NCBI RefSeq assembly: GCF_000332455.1
Contig: NZ_AOGY02000056.1
Location: 70,462 to 134,461, forward strand
DNA: 64,000 nucleotides
Direction: 5' to 3'
DNA from: Leptospira vanthielii serovar Holland str. Waz Holland = ATCC 700522
Lineage (GTDB): Bacteria > Spirochaetota > Leptospiria > Leptospirales > Leptospiraceae
Shown piece by piece: positions 48,365-57,508 of the stretch. Positions within the stretch are counted from its first letter, which is position 1, and each line of letters starts with the position of its first letter. Under the pieces are notes generated by a model. It ran no database searches. It saw nothing but the letters and a program-made list of their open reading frames with translations, and was not told the DNA's origin. The position numbers and the translations under genes were made by a program.

Positions 48365-49063
48365 ATGGCGGATCTTCCTCTCAATCCTGATTGTTTTGCC
48401 TGTGATTATAAAAATCACAATGTTCTACACTGTGCTGCACATGAAACTATCGAAAGGATTAATGAGGGTAAAGACTTCACTATCTTTCCTAGGGGAAAAC
48501 ACTTAGTGACTTCCGGAGTCAAAGCAGCGGGTTTTTTCTTCATCAAGTCCGGCCTTGTTCGAAGTTACGTCCAACTTGCTAGCGGAAAAGAACAAACCTT
48601 ACGTCTGAGTGGACCGGGAGACTGGGTTGGCTTTCGGGATTGTATTTCCGATTCCACATCTCATCACAATGTAGTCGCCGTAGAAGATACCCATGCTTGT
48701 TACATCACAGGTGCCCTCATCGAAGCCTTAGTGAATGATGATATCAACTTCCAAAAAGAAGTTTTCCGGCAAATGGCAAAGGAATGGCAGGAGATGGAGG
48801 AACATGTTGTTTCTCTAGGAACCAAACAGGTCCATGAAAAATTAGCAGAAATTCTTATTGTTTTAGACAATGCCCAAGGTCGTAAAAATCAAGTGGAACT
48901 GAAAGTGACACGCGATGTCCTGGCTACATTTATTGGAACTAAAACCGAAACATTGGTTCGTGCTCTCTCTGACCTCAAAGCTCGGGAATTCATTTCCGTA
49001 GACAAAAACCGCATTGATATTCTGAACAGGGAAGCTTTGTATTCCCTTTCAAAAATCGCCTAA
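48365..49063 (+). CDS. CRP/FNR-family regulator, FNR-type with N-terminal cysteines
   Basis: A 232-residue regulator: cNMP-binding-like beta roll (about 35-125), dimer helix, and winged HTH (about 175-225). Cys10-x2-Cys13-x9-Cys23 near the start and Cys112 in the beta roll occupy places like the Fe-S ligands of FNR. The recognition helix TKTETLVRALSDL has the E-x-x-x-R layout of FNR-type proteins (Glu195, Arg199). It is thus probably an oxygen or redox sensor; the wider spacing to the third Cys leaves some doubt. A terminator follows at 49168. Confidence 0.78.
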   Translation: MADLPLNPDCFACDYKNHNVLHCAAHETIERINEGKDFTIFPRGKHLVTSGVKAAGFFFIKSGLVRSYVQLASGKEQTLRLSGPGDWVGFRDCISDSTSHHNVVAVEDTHACYITGALIEALVNDDINFQKEVFRQMAKEWQEMEEHVVSLGTKQVHEKLAEILIVLDNAQGRKNQVELKVTRDVLATFIGTKTETLVRALSDLKAREFISVDKNRIDILNREALYSLSKIA

Positions 49064-49167
49064 TTTTTTTCACATGTCTATTAAGCCCCTGCTTCGGAAT
49101 TCCGATGGTAGAAATGATTGATAATCAAGGTAGGGTCTGTTGCCTGATTTTACCTTAAGTCACTCCC

Positions 49168-49200
49168 GGGGGGGCTTTCCGAAAGGATTCCCCCTTTTTT
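49168..49200 (+). terminator. Intrinsic terminator after the FNR-type gene
   Basis: A five-base G run pairs with CCCCC (49090-type spacing: 49170-49174 with 49190-49194), with an inner TCC-GAAA-GGA stem, followed by TTTTTT. The preceding 100 bases of the 182-base gap (49064-49167) show no other gene. Confidence 0.72.
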
Positions 49201-49245
49201 TATTTCCCTTGTTTCTTTCCAAGCCATCTAAAATCTGGAGGTTAC

Positions 49246-50193
49246 ATGTCTAGAAACCGAGGCCAGAGTCCTAGTTTATTTGGGAATCCCATCCTTCATC
49301 CCCTGAATGTAATTCTCATCATTAATTGTCTTATTTTTTTTCTCCAATACTTTGCCAACCAACAGTTAATTTATCGATTTGGTTTAACACCTGATTTTGT
49401 GTTAGGTGGCGCTGTTTGGCAAGTTTTCACTTACGGTTTTTTACATGCGGTAGAACTCATTCCATTTCACTTACTAGTGAATATGTATGGTATGTACATG
49501 TTAGGAACAAATATCATTCCTATCATTGGAAAAACTAAATTTACCATTTTGTATTTTGCATCCCAAATTGGGGCAGGAATTTTTGTGGTTCTGTCTGCTT
49601 ATCTGAACGAAGTGCTCGGTGGGAATATTCCATTTTTAGAATCTATGACTACCCAAACTATCGGCGCTTCCGGTGCTCTTTTTGGACTTCTTGCTCTCTT
49701 TGGAATTTTTTATCCCAATGCGGAACTGCTTTTATTTATTTTTCCAGTGAAGGCAAAAAATGCGGTTTGGGTTTCGCTTGTGATTGGATACTTGATCTCT
49801 CAAATCGGCAATGGAGCCATCTCCAATACTTGCCATTTGGGTGGGGCACTTACTGCTTTACTTCTCTATAAACTTTTCCAAAAACAAATCAAACCAGGAA
49901 GTCTTCCTTACATTCCTGGTATGGAATGGGAAGCGCCTAGAGAAACAAAAATCCAATCCAAAGCCAAACCTACAGTGGTAGAGGATATTTTCCTAAACCA
50001 AAAGAAAATCAACGAAAACCTTCTAAATCAGATCCATTCTAAAAAAGACAAGGCCTCCGTAATAAATTATTTACAAGGATTACAAGTGGCTGATGCAAAT
50101 ATTTGTCCTCCTCCTACGTATAACACCGAGGATCCTATTTGTTTGCGTTGTGAATGGTTAGCAAATTGCGCACTTCGAAAGGTAAAAGAATAA
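49246..50193 (+). CDS. Rhomboid-family intramembrane serine protease
   Basis: A 315-residue polytopic membrane protein. The catalytic Ser142 is in TIGASGALFG (G-x-S-G) and His197 in NTCHLGG, and HLLVNMYGMYMLG in TM2 is the usual oxyanion region. The membrane core ends near residue 220. The C-terminal cytoplasmic tail has a cluster of four cysteines (ANICPPP, then ICLRCEWLANC), possibly metal-binding. Rhomboids cut membrane-protein helices; the substrate is unknown. GGAGG precedes ATG 49246. Confidence 0.87.
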   Translation: MSRNRGQSPSLFGNPILHPLNVILIINCLIFFLQYFANQQLIYRFGLTPDFVLGGAVWQVFTYGFLHAVELIPFHLLVNMYGMYMLGTNIIPIIGKTKFTILYFASQIGAGIFVVLSAYLNEVLGGNIPFLESMTTQTIGASGALFGLLALFGIFYPNAELLLFIFPVKAKNAVWVSLVIGYLISQIGNGAISNTCHLGGALTALLLYKLFQKQIKPGSLPYIPGMEWEAPRETKIQSKAKPTVVEDIFLNQKKINENLLNQIHSKKDKASVINYLQGLQVADANICPPPTYNTEDPICLRCEWLANCALRKVKE

Positions 50194-50225
50194 TTTTTCG
50201 TCTAATTTCTTGACAGTCTTTTAAG

Positions 50226-50711
50226 ATGGGGATAATGAAAACCATGCCTGTAGAAAAGAAATCCTCAGTAGAAGAGGTTTTAAAACGCGAAAAATTAACA
50301 AAAGAATTCGAAAGAGAAAAACGTAGTTCGGAGCAAAAAGCAATCGAACAAGCAGCAGCTAAGTTATCTGCACAGAGCCCAGAAACAACAGATACAGCAA
50401 AAACTTCCAAATTCATAACCAATATCGATATTGCGTTTTCGCAGGCAAAAACCGACATTCGTTTCTATTTCCTAAATGACGGAACTTATGCAGATGATTT
50501 TAAGAGGATGTTCGAAGAGAACGAATCTATATTCAAACGTTATGGAATCACAAACCAAAAGTATTTGGAATACGTCCGAGAGTCGTTTGATCGTTATAAA
50601 AAAATCCATAATATGTTGCCCCTAGACCCAATGAAACCCAAACACTATAAGTATGTGGAAGATTCCATTTTGGAGCTTGTACGTATGTTCAACCAACGTT
50701 TTGGGAAATAA
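50226..50711 (+). CDS. Hypothetical protein, 161 aa
   Basis: A soluble, highly charged protein. The first 60 residues are rich in Lys, Glu and Ala and look like a coiled coil or disordered region; the rest is a compact helical domain (FKRMFEENESIFKRYGI). No family is recognised. In-frame ATGs at 50226, 50235 and 50244 are all possible. It follows the rhomboid gene by 32 bases. Confidence 0.65.
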   Translation: MGIMKTMPVEKKSSVEEVLKREKLTKEFEREKRSSEQKAIEQAAAKLSAQSPETTDTAKTSKFITNIDIAFSQAKTDIRFYFLNDGTYADDFKRMFEENESIFKRYGITNQKYLEYVRESFDRYKKIHNMLPLDPMKPKHYKYVEDSILELVRMFNQRFGK

Positions 50712-50805
50712 CCCCGCAGGGCAGTGTCAGTAAAAAACATGGGATTTCCCTAAAAAGCTGAGAAGAATCTTTCTGCCACTTGTTGGTTTCCATAGAGGGA
50801 TTTTT

Positions 50806-50916
50806 TTGAAGGAACATTGGAAACGCATTCTTATTTTTTCTGTTATTGCCATGGTGTATTTTTTTTGGGTGTTTGTTGGGTATGATTTAGCAGGGGTTCT
50901 TAGCCTCGCATCTTAA
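50806..50916 (+). CDS. Small single-pass membrane protein, 36 aa
   Basis: TTG 50806 to TAA 50914-50916 encodes 36 residues: a basic start (MKEHWKR), one hydrophobic helix (about 8-26, [18 protein letters not shown]) and a short tail. AGAGGGA (50794-50800) lies five bases before the start, a strong ribosome-binding site. The basic end suggests an N-in topology. It is 56 bases upstream of hisB. No family is known; the ribosome-binding site and helix are the evidence. Confidence 0.55.
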   Translation: MKEHWKRILIFSVIAMVYFFWVFVGYDLAGVLSLAS

Positions 50917-50972
50917 GGTCCTCCCCACATTCTCTCTTGACACCTGGGTTTTCTACCAAACATGCTAGGAAT

Positions 50973-51554
50973 ATGGTGGAATCAAGAAAGACATCCGAAA
51001 CAGACATCCGGCTCGACCTAAACGTCCGAGGAACCGGGGTCTACCAGTTTGATACAGAAATCCCGTTTTTTGAGCACATGCTCTCCCATATCTCCAAACA
51101 TGGTCTTATCGATATGGATCTCAAACTCCGAGGGGATATTGGGATCGATTGCCACCACTCTGTGGAAGACACCGCCATCCTTATGGGACAAATGATCCAC
51201 ACCCAGTTAGGTGACAAAAAAGGAATCTTTCGATATGGTCATTTTACTTTGCCAATGGATGAAGTCCTCACAACAGTTGCTGTGGATCTAGGTGGAAGGT
51301 TTTATTTTAAATACACAGGCCCTCCAATCGATGGGAAATTTGGAATTTACGACGCAGAACTAACACTCGAGTTTCTTCAAAAATTTGCTCTTAATGCTAA
51401 GATGAATTTACATGTAGTGGTGCATTACGGTGAAAATCGCCACCACATCCATGAATCTATATTTAAGGGACTGGGTAAGGCTCTTCGCCAAGCGATTGCT
51501 ATTGATAGTGGCGCAAGTGATCAAATTCCATCTACCAAAGGTATGTTGGAGTGA
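50973..51554 (+). CDS. hisB: Imidazoleglycerol-phosphate dehydratase
   Basis: Mn-dependent dehydratase of histidine synthesis. The 193 residues contain the family metal motifs [21 protein letters not shown] and [19 protein letters not shown], and the typical start [13 protein letters not shown]. It is the monofunctional form, without a phosphatase domain. ATG 50973 is chosen (AGGA just upstream); the frame opens at a TTG at 50937, but TTGACA there reads better as a -35-like box. It overlaps hisH by four bases (GTGA). Confidence 0.93.
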   Translation: MVESRKTSETDIRLDLNVRGTGVYQFDTEIPFFEHMLSHISKHGLIDMDLKLRGDIGIDCHHSVEDTAILMGQMIHTQLGDKKGIFRYGHFTLPMDEVLTTVAVDLGGRFYFKYTGPPIDGKFGIYDAELTLEFLQKFALNAKMNLHVVVHYGENRHHIHESIFKGLGKALRQAIAIDSGASDQIPSTKGMLE

Positions 51555-52177
51555 TTGCAGTTTTAGATTTTGGAATGGGAAATATCCATTCCTTACTAAA
51601 AGCAGTTTCCTTATACACAAGTGACTTCCAATTTACAAGTGATATAGAAACAGTCAAAAAAGCAGATAAAATCATTTTGCCTGGAGACGGGCATTTTGAT
51701 AAAGCCATGCAGAATTTAAATGAAGCAGGATTTTCTTCTGTTTTAAAAGACCACGTGGACGCTAAAAAATCATTACTCGGGATTTGCATCGGGTATCAAG
51801 TGTTATTTGAAGATTCTGATGAAACTTCTAAAACAGGAACAACCATTCCCGGTCTTGGTCTCATCCGTGGAAAAATTAGAAAGTTTGAAGGGAAAGTTAA
51901 CCTCAAAGTTCCTCACATGGGTTGGAACAAACTCTTTGATATCAAATCTAAAAATACAAAATTACTCAAAGGCATTCCGAACGAATCCTATATGTATTTT
52001 ATCCATTCCTACAGACCTGTGGGTGTAGACCGATTGGATATCACGGCTAACTGTCATTATTACGGGGAATCTTTTCCTGCTGTTGTGGAAAAGGAAACTG
52101 TGTTTGGAACCCAATTCCATCCTGAAAAATCAGATATCACAGGACTTGGAATCCTTAAAAATTTTATAGAACTTTAA
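51551..52177 (+). CDS. hisH: Imidazole glycerol phosphate synthase, glutaminase subunit
   Basis: Class I glutamine amidotransferase that feeds ammonia to HisF. The 208 residues have [23 protein letters not shown], the nucleophile elbow LGICIGYQ (Cys) and TQFHPEKSD (His, Glu). The usual GICLGMQ is slightly changed. GTG 51551 overlaps the hisB stop. No hisF is present in the window. Confidence 0.94.
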   Translation: MIAVLDFGMGNIHSLLKAVSLYTSDFQFTSDIETVKKADKIILPGDGHFDKAMQNLNEAGFSSVLKDHVDAKKSLLGICIGYQVLFEDSDETSKTGTTIPGLGLIRGKIRKFEGKVNLKVPHMGWNKLFDIKSKNTKLLKGIPNESYMYFIHSYRPVGVDRLDITANCHYYGESFPAVVEKETVFGTQFHPEKSDITGLGILKNFIEL

Positions 52178-52178
52178 T

Positions 52179-52925
52179 ATGTTAGTATTACCTGCCATTG
52201 ATCTTTTAGACAACGAAGCTGTCCGTTTACTCCAAGGGGATTATTCCAAAAAAACAGTATATTCTTCAGAACCGGAGAAGATGATCCAAATGTTTGAAGA
52301 ACAAGGTGCCACTCTCATCCATATTGTTGACTTAAACGCAGCCAAAACTGGTAAATCAGAAAACGAGAAAGCCATCCGTAAAATCAAAGACAAATGCTCT
52401 GTGAAACTAGAGTTAGGTGGCGGAATCCGTTCTCTAGAAAATATGAAATTCTATGACGGACTCGGAGTATCGCGTTTTATTTTGGGAACCGTTGCCGTCG
52501 AAGACCCAAAAGTTGTGGAAGAGGGATTAAAAAGTTATGGCCCGGATCGTATTGTGATCGGAGTGGATGCTAAAGATGGACTCGTCCGTACCAAAGGTTG
52601 GGAGACCAATTCCGGGATTTTATACACGGAATTTTTAAAAACTATGTATGGGATGGGAATCCGCCATGTGATCTTTACTGACATAGCGAAAGATGGGATG
52701 ATGTCTGGGCCAAACACTACGGTGTATTTGGAGTTGTTGTCCCTGTTTCCCGATTTGCAACTGGTGGCTTCGGGTGGGGTCTCCTCAACGCAGGATTTAG
52801 TGGATTTGTATGAAGCCTCTAAGGGAAAACTCTTTGGAGCTATTACTGGAAAGGCCATTTATGAAGGAAAATTAGACCTAAAAGAAAGTATCAGGATTCT
52901 AAGTAAGAAGAGGAATGAAAATTGA
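52179..52925 (+). CDS. hisA: ProFAR isomerase
   Basis: TIM-barrel isomerase, fourth step of histidine synthesis. The 248 residues have the N-terminal LPAIDLLDNEAVRL with catalytic Asp, HIVDLNAAKTGK, LELGGGIRSLE, VIGVDAKDGLV and LVASGGVSS. This fits HisA rather than HisF because of the AIDLLDNEAVRL start. It begins one base after hisH ends and overlaps the next gene by one base. Confidence 0.93.
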   Translation: MLVLPAIDLLDNEAVRLLQGDYSKKTVYSSEPEKMIQMFEEQGATLIHIVDLNAAKTGKSENEKAIRKIKDKCSVKLELGGGIRSLENMKFYDGLGVSRFILGTVAVEDPKVVEEGLKSYGPDRIVIGVDAKDGLVRTKGWETNSGILYTEFLKTMYGMGIRHVIFTDIAKDGMMSGPNTTVYLELLSLFPDLQLVASGGVSSTQDLVDLYEASKGKLFGAITGKAIYEGKLDLKESIRILSKKRNEN

Positions 52926-54157
52926 TGAATCGTAAGAATTTAGCATTAGCAGGGGTGATCGGTGGAGTTATTGGACTCATTGTCTCTTTCCTATTGGCAA
53001 TTGAATACTTTGGCCTTGGTACAGAAAACATAGCCAATTCCGCATGTTCCGCATTAGGTGGTGGTGACTCCTGTTTAAAAGTAGCAGAGAGTTCTTATTC
53101 GGCAATTCCGGGGGTTCCTTTTTTGGGTAATGTGCCAATCGCCTTACTTGGATTTGGTTTTTATGGATTACTTACTTATTCTTTCTTTTTAATCACCAGA
53201 GCAAAATCAAACGAAGAAGTCTCTAAGTTCATTTCTCTCCTGTTCCCTGTTTTGGTTTTGGGACTGATTTTTGATTTGGTTCTTTTTGGAATTTCTGTGG
53301 GGATCATTGGAACTATTTGCCAACTTTGTTTTGTTACCTACATTGTTACTATTGCGTTGTTAGGTATTTTATTTCTACTTTGGAAAACAGAAGGAAAACC
53401 AACCCTCAACTTTCCTGTGGCAATCAAAGAAGGAATCACAACTCTAGGACTTGTTTATTTTTTCAGTTTTTCTTTAGGATATGCCTCAAGCAAAATGTGG
53501 GTGAGTGGATCTAATTCTAATACTTTAGCCACTTCTAAAGGAATGGATTCAGCAGAGATGCAATCCAAAATTGCAGCCTACTTCCAAGAGCCAACCCTCG
53601 GGATCCAAGTTGCCGGTTCCCCTTTTATTGGTAAAAAAGATGCACCGATAACAATTGTTAAATATGCGGATTATAACTGCGGGCATTGTTTACATACAAG
53701 CCATATCTTACATACTGTTCTATCTGAATACGATGGAATGGTTCGTGTGGTTTATAAAAACTTCCCACTTGATGGCACTTGTAACCGTCTTATGCAACAA
53801 CCAAGGCCAGGGGCTACTTCCTGTGTGGCTGCCGTTGCTGCAATATGCGCCGACAAACAAGGAAAGTTTGAGCCAATGTATCGTGGGCTTTATGATAATT
53901 TAGAAAAGGGTGTCGCACACTCTGGATCTAGTGTTGTGAATTTAGCAAATGCAATTGGCCTTAATGTTAATTCTTTGAAGGCATGTATGGCTTCGAAAGA
54001 AGCACAGAATCAATTGAACGCAGAAATTGATGAAGCAGAAAAGTTGAATATTCAATCCACTCCTTCCCTCTACATCAATGACAGGAAAATAGAAAGTGGA
54101 ACACCAAATCCAATTTTTTTAAAGACACTTCTGGAACAAATCATCCAAAAGATGTAA
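52925..54157 (+). CDS. VKOR-DsbA fusion, disulfide bond-forming protein
   Basis: A 410-residue fusion. Residues 1-185 form a vitamin-K-epoxide-reductase domain with four or five helices, active-site Cys132-x-x-Cys135 (ICQLC) and loop cysteines 41 and 50. Residues 215-410 are a DsbA-like thioredoxin domain with Cys252-x-x-Cys255 (NCGHC) and a cis-Pro (QSTPSLYIN). It would oxidise periplasmic thiols and pass electrons to quinone, doing the work of DsbA and DsbB in one chain. Start ATG 52925 overlaps hisA by one base; TTG 52922 is one codon longer. Confidence 0.88.
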   Translation: MNRKNLALAGVIGGVIGLIVSFLLAIEYFGLGTENIANSACSALGGGDSCLKVAESSYSAIPGVPFLGNVPIALLGFGFYGLLTYSFFLITRAKSNEEVSKFISLLFPVLVLGLIFDLVLFGISVGIIGTICQLCFVTYIVTIALLGILFLLWKTEGKPTLNFPVAIKEGITTLGLVYFFSFSLGYASSKMWVSGSNSNTLATSKGMDSAEMQSKIAAYFQEPTLGIQVAGSPFIGKKDAPITIVKYADYNCGHCLHTSHILHTVLSEYDGMVRVVYKNFPLDGTCNRLMQQPRPGATSCVAAVAAICADKQGKFEPMYRGLYDNLEKGVAHSGSSVVNLANAIGLNVNSLKACMASKEAQNQLNAEIDEAEKLNIQSTPSLYINDRKIESGTPNPIFLKTLLEQIIQKM

Positions 54158-54164
54158 ATTGTTT

Positions 54165-54192
54165 TTCTCACCTACTTGGAAGTAGGTGAGAA
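54165..54192. other. Perfect 13-bp hairpin at convergent gene ends
   Basis: TTCTCACCTACTT (54165-54177) and its exact complement (54180-54192) surround GG. The hairpin includes the neuB stop codon and lies eight bases after the VKOR-DsbA stop. Neither strand has a T run after it, so it is not a canonical terminator; it may protect mRNA ends or act in pausing. Confidence 0.6.
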
Positions 54193-55164
54193 TCGGACCG
54201 GTCCTTCTGGGAGTCCAGAAGGATCTCCCACTCTTTCTATCTCCCAAGAATCCAAAACATTTTTGTCTTTTGTATGTAACGCAGGCCTAAGACTAAGAAC
54301 TGAATTTCCTTTTTTGTATAAAGACCTTCTTCCATAGAACCAACCACCCGTTTCTTCTGGATGTGTGTTTTTTCCATACTCCCCACCCATTTCGAAACTT
54401 TGTTTTAAGTCATTGGCAAGTTTGGAAAACATGTTTGGATCCATAGAAATTCCATGATCCGGCCCTTCTAAATTCCGATCTAAAGTGAAATGTTTCTCAA
54501 AAACAACCGCACCTAATGCACAAGCTACTGAAGAAGCTAAACTTCCATCGGAATGATCACTAAACCCCACCACATAATCCGTTGTATCCAAATAGAAAGG
54601 AATGGACTTTAGATTCACCTTATTTAGGGGAGTGGGATACATAGAAACACAATGAAGTAAACAAACTTCTGTTTGGTTGTATTGTAAAAACGAAATGGCT
54701 CTTGTTACTTCTTCTGGTAAAGCCGCCCCCGTGGATACAATCAGTGGTTTTCCCGATTGAACCGATTTTTTGAGTAAGGGGAGATTGACAATGTCACCAG
54801 AAGCAATTTTTAAAACAGGAACATCCAATCCACATAACAAATCTACTGCGGATTCACAGAGTGGAGTTGAAAAAAAATCGAGTCCTAAATCTAGGGCAGT
54901 TTTTTGAAATTCTCGATGTTGGGTTTCATTCAGTTCATAAGTTTTAAATATATCAAAAAGAAACTTCACATCGGGATTGGACGGATCAATAAACTCTTCG
55001 GTTATATAGGTCTGGAATTTGACCGCATGGGCTCCTGACTCTTTGGCCTTAGCGATAGTTCTTTTGCCAATTTCTAAATCAGCATTGTGGTTTAGGCCAA
55101 TTTCAGCCACCAAATATGGTTCTGATTTTCGAGTAAGAGTTTTTGATCCAATTTTAAAATCCAA
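54172..55164 (-). CDS. NeuB-like sialic/nonulosonic acid synthase
   Basis: A 330-residue TIM-barrel synthase that condenses phosphoenolpyruvate with an amino sugar. VAEIGLNHNADLEIGKRTI, AVKFQTY, FSTPLCESAVDLL, KIASGDIVNLPLL and GFSDHSDG followed by VFEKHFTLDRNLEGPDH are NeuB family signatures. The C-terminal SAF domain seems short or degenerate after GRRSLYKKG. No neuA or neuC gene is here; it follows feoB by 30 bases. Sialic, legionaminic or pseudaminic acid cannot be distinguished. Confidence 0.85.
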   Translation of the reverse strand: MDFKIGSKTLTRKSEPYLVAEIGLNHNADLEIGKRTIAKAKESGAHAVKFQTYITEEFIDPSNPDVKFLFDIFKTYELNETQHREFQKTALDLGLDFFSTPLCESAVDLLCGLDVPVLKIASGDIVNLPLLKKSVQSGKPLIVSTGAALPEEVTRAISFLQYNQTEVCLLHCVSMYPTPLNKVNLKSIPFYLDTTDYVVGFSDHSDGSLASSVACALGAVVFEKHFTLDRNLEGPDHGISMDPNMFSKLANDLKQSFEMGGEYGKNTHPEETGGWFYGRRSLYKKGNSVLSLRPALHTKDKNVLDSWEIERVGDPSGLPEGPVRFSPTSK

Positions 55165-55194
55165 GTTGTCCTCGTTTCCTTCATTGTCGGCAGA

Positions 55195-57264
55195 TTAAGA
55201 AAATCCTAAAATTTTTCCCAATTGGAAAATGAGAAAGGATGAGGTTATCGCAAGTGCTGTCATATAGAAAAATTGGACAATTGGCCAGAAGATAGTTCCT
55301 GTTTCTTTTTTTGTTACGGCAAGGGTTGACATACATTGGCTCGCAAATGCAAAAAATACCAGGAGTGAAAATCCTGAAAGTGGTGTCCAAACAAGACTTC
55401 CATCTGCCCTTGTTTCTGTACGAAGTGTGGAACGTAAAGACTCACCTTCTTCGTTTTCCTCGGAACCGTATAATACGGCTAAGGTGGAAACCATAACTTC
55501 TCTTGCAGCAAAAGAGGTAAGGATAGAAATACCAATTTTCCAATCAAAACCAAGTGGTTCAATGGCGGGTTCCATTACTTTTCCTATTGTTCCGATATAA
55601 GAACTTTCAATAGGGCTTGTTTTCCATTCGTTATTTTTATACTCTGCTGGGAAGTGGCTGAGAAACCAAAGAAGGACAGAAATATACAAAATGATCTGGC
55701 CTGCGGTGGATAAAAACGATTTTACCTTTCCATACACTGTATGAAATAAACTTTTTAAAGAAGGAACATTGTATCTGGGAAGTTCCATCACAAAATAAGA
55801 TGCGTCTTCTTTAAACACCGTTTTGCGAAATAGTAATGCAAACCCAAAACTTGCGATCATCCCGAGAAAGAACATTGAAAATAAAACAAATCCTTGGATA
55901 TTAAAAATACCAAAGACAGGGGGAAAACTGAAAACTGTTCCTACAATGAGAATGTAAACCGGATACCTAGCAGAACACATAACAAGAGGCGCTACCATAA
56001 TCGTTGTAAAACGATCGGATTTGTTTTCGATGGTTCTTGTTCCGAGGATGGCGGGAACTGCGCAGGCAGCGGAGGATAGTAGGGGGATAAAAGATTTTCC
56101 TGAGAGCCCGAATTTTCCCATAATACGATCCATTAAAAAACTAGCACGTGCTAAATATCCCGATTCTTCTAAAATCCCAATGAATAAAAAAAGAAGAGCA
56201 ATTTGTGGAATAAAAACAATTACACTTCCCACACCGCCAATAATTCCTTCAATTACCAAAGATCTCAAGAGGCCTTCATTTAAGAAATATTCAACAAACA
56301 GTTGTAAGTTTGTAATCCCCGATTCAATGAAGTCCATAGGGAGTTCGGCAAAGCTAAATAAACTCTGGAAAAGAAGTCCCATCAATAGAATAAAACAAAC
56401 AAACCCCAGGATCGGGTGCAACAAAATTCGGTCCAACGTCTCTTCCCAACTTCCAGGAATGGATTTTGGGTAGGTGATCACGTCAGCCAAAACTTTTTTA
56501 ATTAGGAAGGAACGATATATCATTTCTTCTTGGTAATAGAAATTATATCCTTTCCCTTCTACAGCAGATCGTAACCAGTTTTTTGTTTCCTCTGGAAACT
56601 TAGTGAAGTAACGTTCTTCACTCAAATGGGGATCTTTGTTTAAATACTTAAGAGATTGTGATAAAAAGAATTCTGCTTCGTTAGTGGTGATTCCGAGTTT
56701 TTGTTTTGCTGTAGTTAAAAAAGACTCTTCTTTTGTTCCCCAAGTCCATAGTCGCGTTCGTTTATGAAAACTATTTGGATTCTTTAGGACTTCTTTTAAA
56801 CTGTCAATTCCTTCTCCCGATTTTGCATTTACCAAAATAAACTGGAGTCCAATGGATTTTTTTAGTTTTTCTAAATTCAGTTGGATTCTTTTTTTCTCGA
56901 GCACATCTTTCATGGTAAGGACCACAAGAGTGGGAACTCCCATATCAATGATTTGCAGTAAAAACTGTAGACCCCGTTCCAAGTTTAAGGCATCCAAAAC
57001 ATAAATGACTTGTTCATCTGGCTTTCTTGAAAGTAATACTTCGTAAGCAATTTTTTTGTCTTCCGCAATCCCACCTAGACCGTATGTGCCCGGTAAGTCG
57101 GTGATGATCCATTCGGAATCATCTAAGGTAAGAATCCCTTCTCTTTTTTCTACAGTGACTCCGCTGAAGTTTCCTGTTTTTTGTTTAAGGCCAGTGAGTT
57201 GATTGAAGAGTGTTGACTTCCCACAATTGGGATTCCCAACTAAATAAATTCTTTTTTCTTTCAT
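55195..57264 (-). CDS. feoB: Ferrous iron transport protein B
   Basis: Inner-membrane Fe(II) uptake protein of 689 residues. The N-terminal G domain has GNPNCGKST (G1), SGVTVEK (G2), DLPGTYGL (G3) and, at the G4 position, LTMKD in place of the usual NxxD. The membrane part (from about 280) has two Gate motifs: ESGYLARASFLMDRIMGKFGLSG-type sequence followed by SAACAVPAILGTR, and CSARYPVYILI. It overlaps feoA by four bases. Confidence 0.94.
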   Translation of the reverse strand: MKEKRIYLVGNPNCGKSTLFNQLTGLKQKTGNFSGVTVEKREGILTLDDSEWIITDLPGTYGLGGIAEDKKIAYEVLLSRKPDEQVIYVLDALNLERGLQFLLQIIDMGVPTLVVLTMKDVLEKKRIQLNLEKLKKSIGLQFILVNAKSGEGIDSLKEVLKNPNSFHKRTRLWTWGTKEESFLTTAKQKLGITTNEAEFFLSQSLKYLNKDPHLSEERYFTKFPEETKNWLRSAVEGKGYNFYYQEEMIYRSFLIKKVLADVITYPKSIPGSWEETLDRILLHPILGFVCFILLMGLLFQSLFSFAELPMDFIESGITNLQLFVEYFLNEGLLRSLVIEGIIGGVGSVIVFIPQIALLFLFIGILEESGYLARASFLMDRIMGKFGLSGKSFIPLLSSAACAVPAILGTRTIENKSDRFTTIMVAPLVMCSARYPVYILIVGTVFSFPPVFGIFNIQGFVLFSMFFLGMIASFGFALLFRKTVFKEDASYFVMELPRYNVPSLKSLFHTVYGKVKSFLSTAGQIILYISVLLWFLSHFPAEYKNNEWKTSPIESSYIGTIGKVMEPAIEPLGFDWKIGISILTSFAAREVMVSTLAVLYGSEENEEGESLRSTLRTETRADGSLVWTPLSGFSLLVFFAFASQCMSTLAVTKKETGTIFWPIVQFFYMTALAITSSFLIFQLGKILGFS

Positions 57265-57500
57265 GTTTGTTTTAATTTGATTTTTATGGCCTTTCCATCA
57301 TGGATCCTTAGAGCAATTGTGGTTCCACTCAAATTGCAGATCATTTTCCCGAGTAATATAGATTTATCTTTTAATGTAATTTCTGCGCCGGGAAAAAATC
57401 CAAGTTCCAATAATTCGGTTAACATGGGTTTCGGAAGTTGTTCGGAATCTAAAGAAACAATTTCTGCCGTTTCTCCAATTTTTAATTCTTGTATTGTCAT
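57261..57500 (-). CDS. feoA: Ferrous iron transport protein A
   Basis: A 79-residue SH3-like protein that works with FeoB. It has LLELGFFPGAEITLKDKS and GTTIALRIHDGKAIKI, the normal FeoA pattern. It lies nine bases after the ABC1-kinase gene and overlaps feoB, so the four genes from 58807 to 54172 form one row. Confidence 0.9.
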   Translation of the reverse strand: MTIQELKIGETAEIVSLDSEQLPKPMLTELLELGFFPGAEITLKDKSILLGKMICNLSGTTIALRIHDGKAIKIKLKQT

Positions 57501-57508
57501 TTTTTTGT

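Noticed and set aside
49110..49135. TTGATAATCAA as an FNR box after the FNR-type gene
   Set aside because: The half-sites are only one base apart instead of four, and the site lies downstream of the gene before a terminator.
56021..56473. 150-codon plus-strand frame opposite feoB
   Set aside because: Shadow of feoB membrane segments without a start signal or motif.
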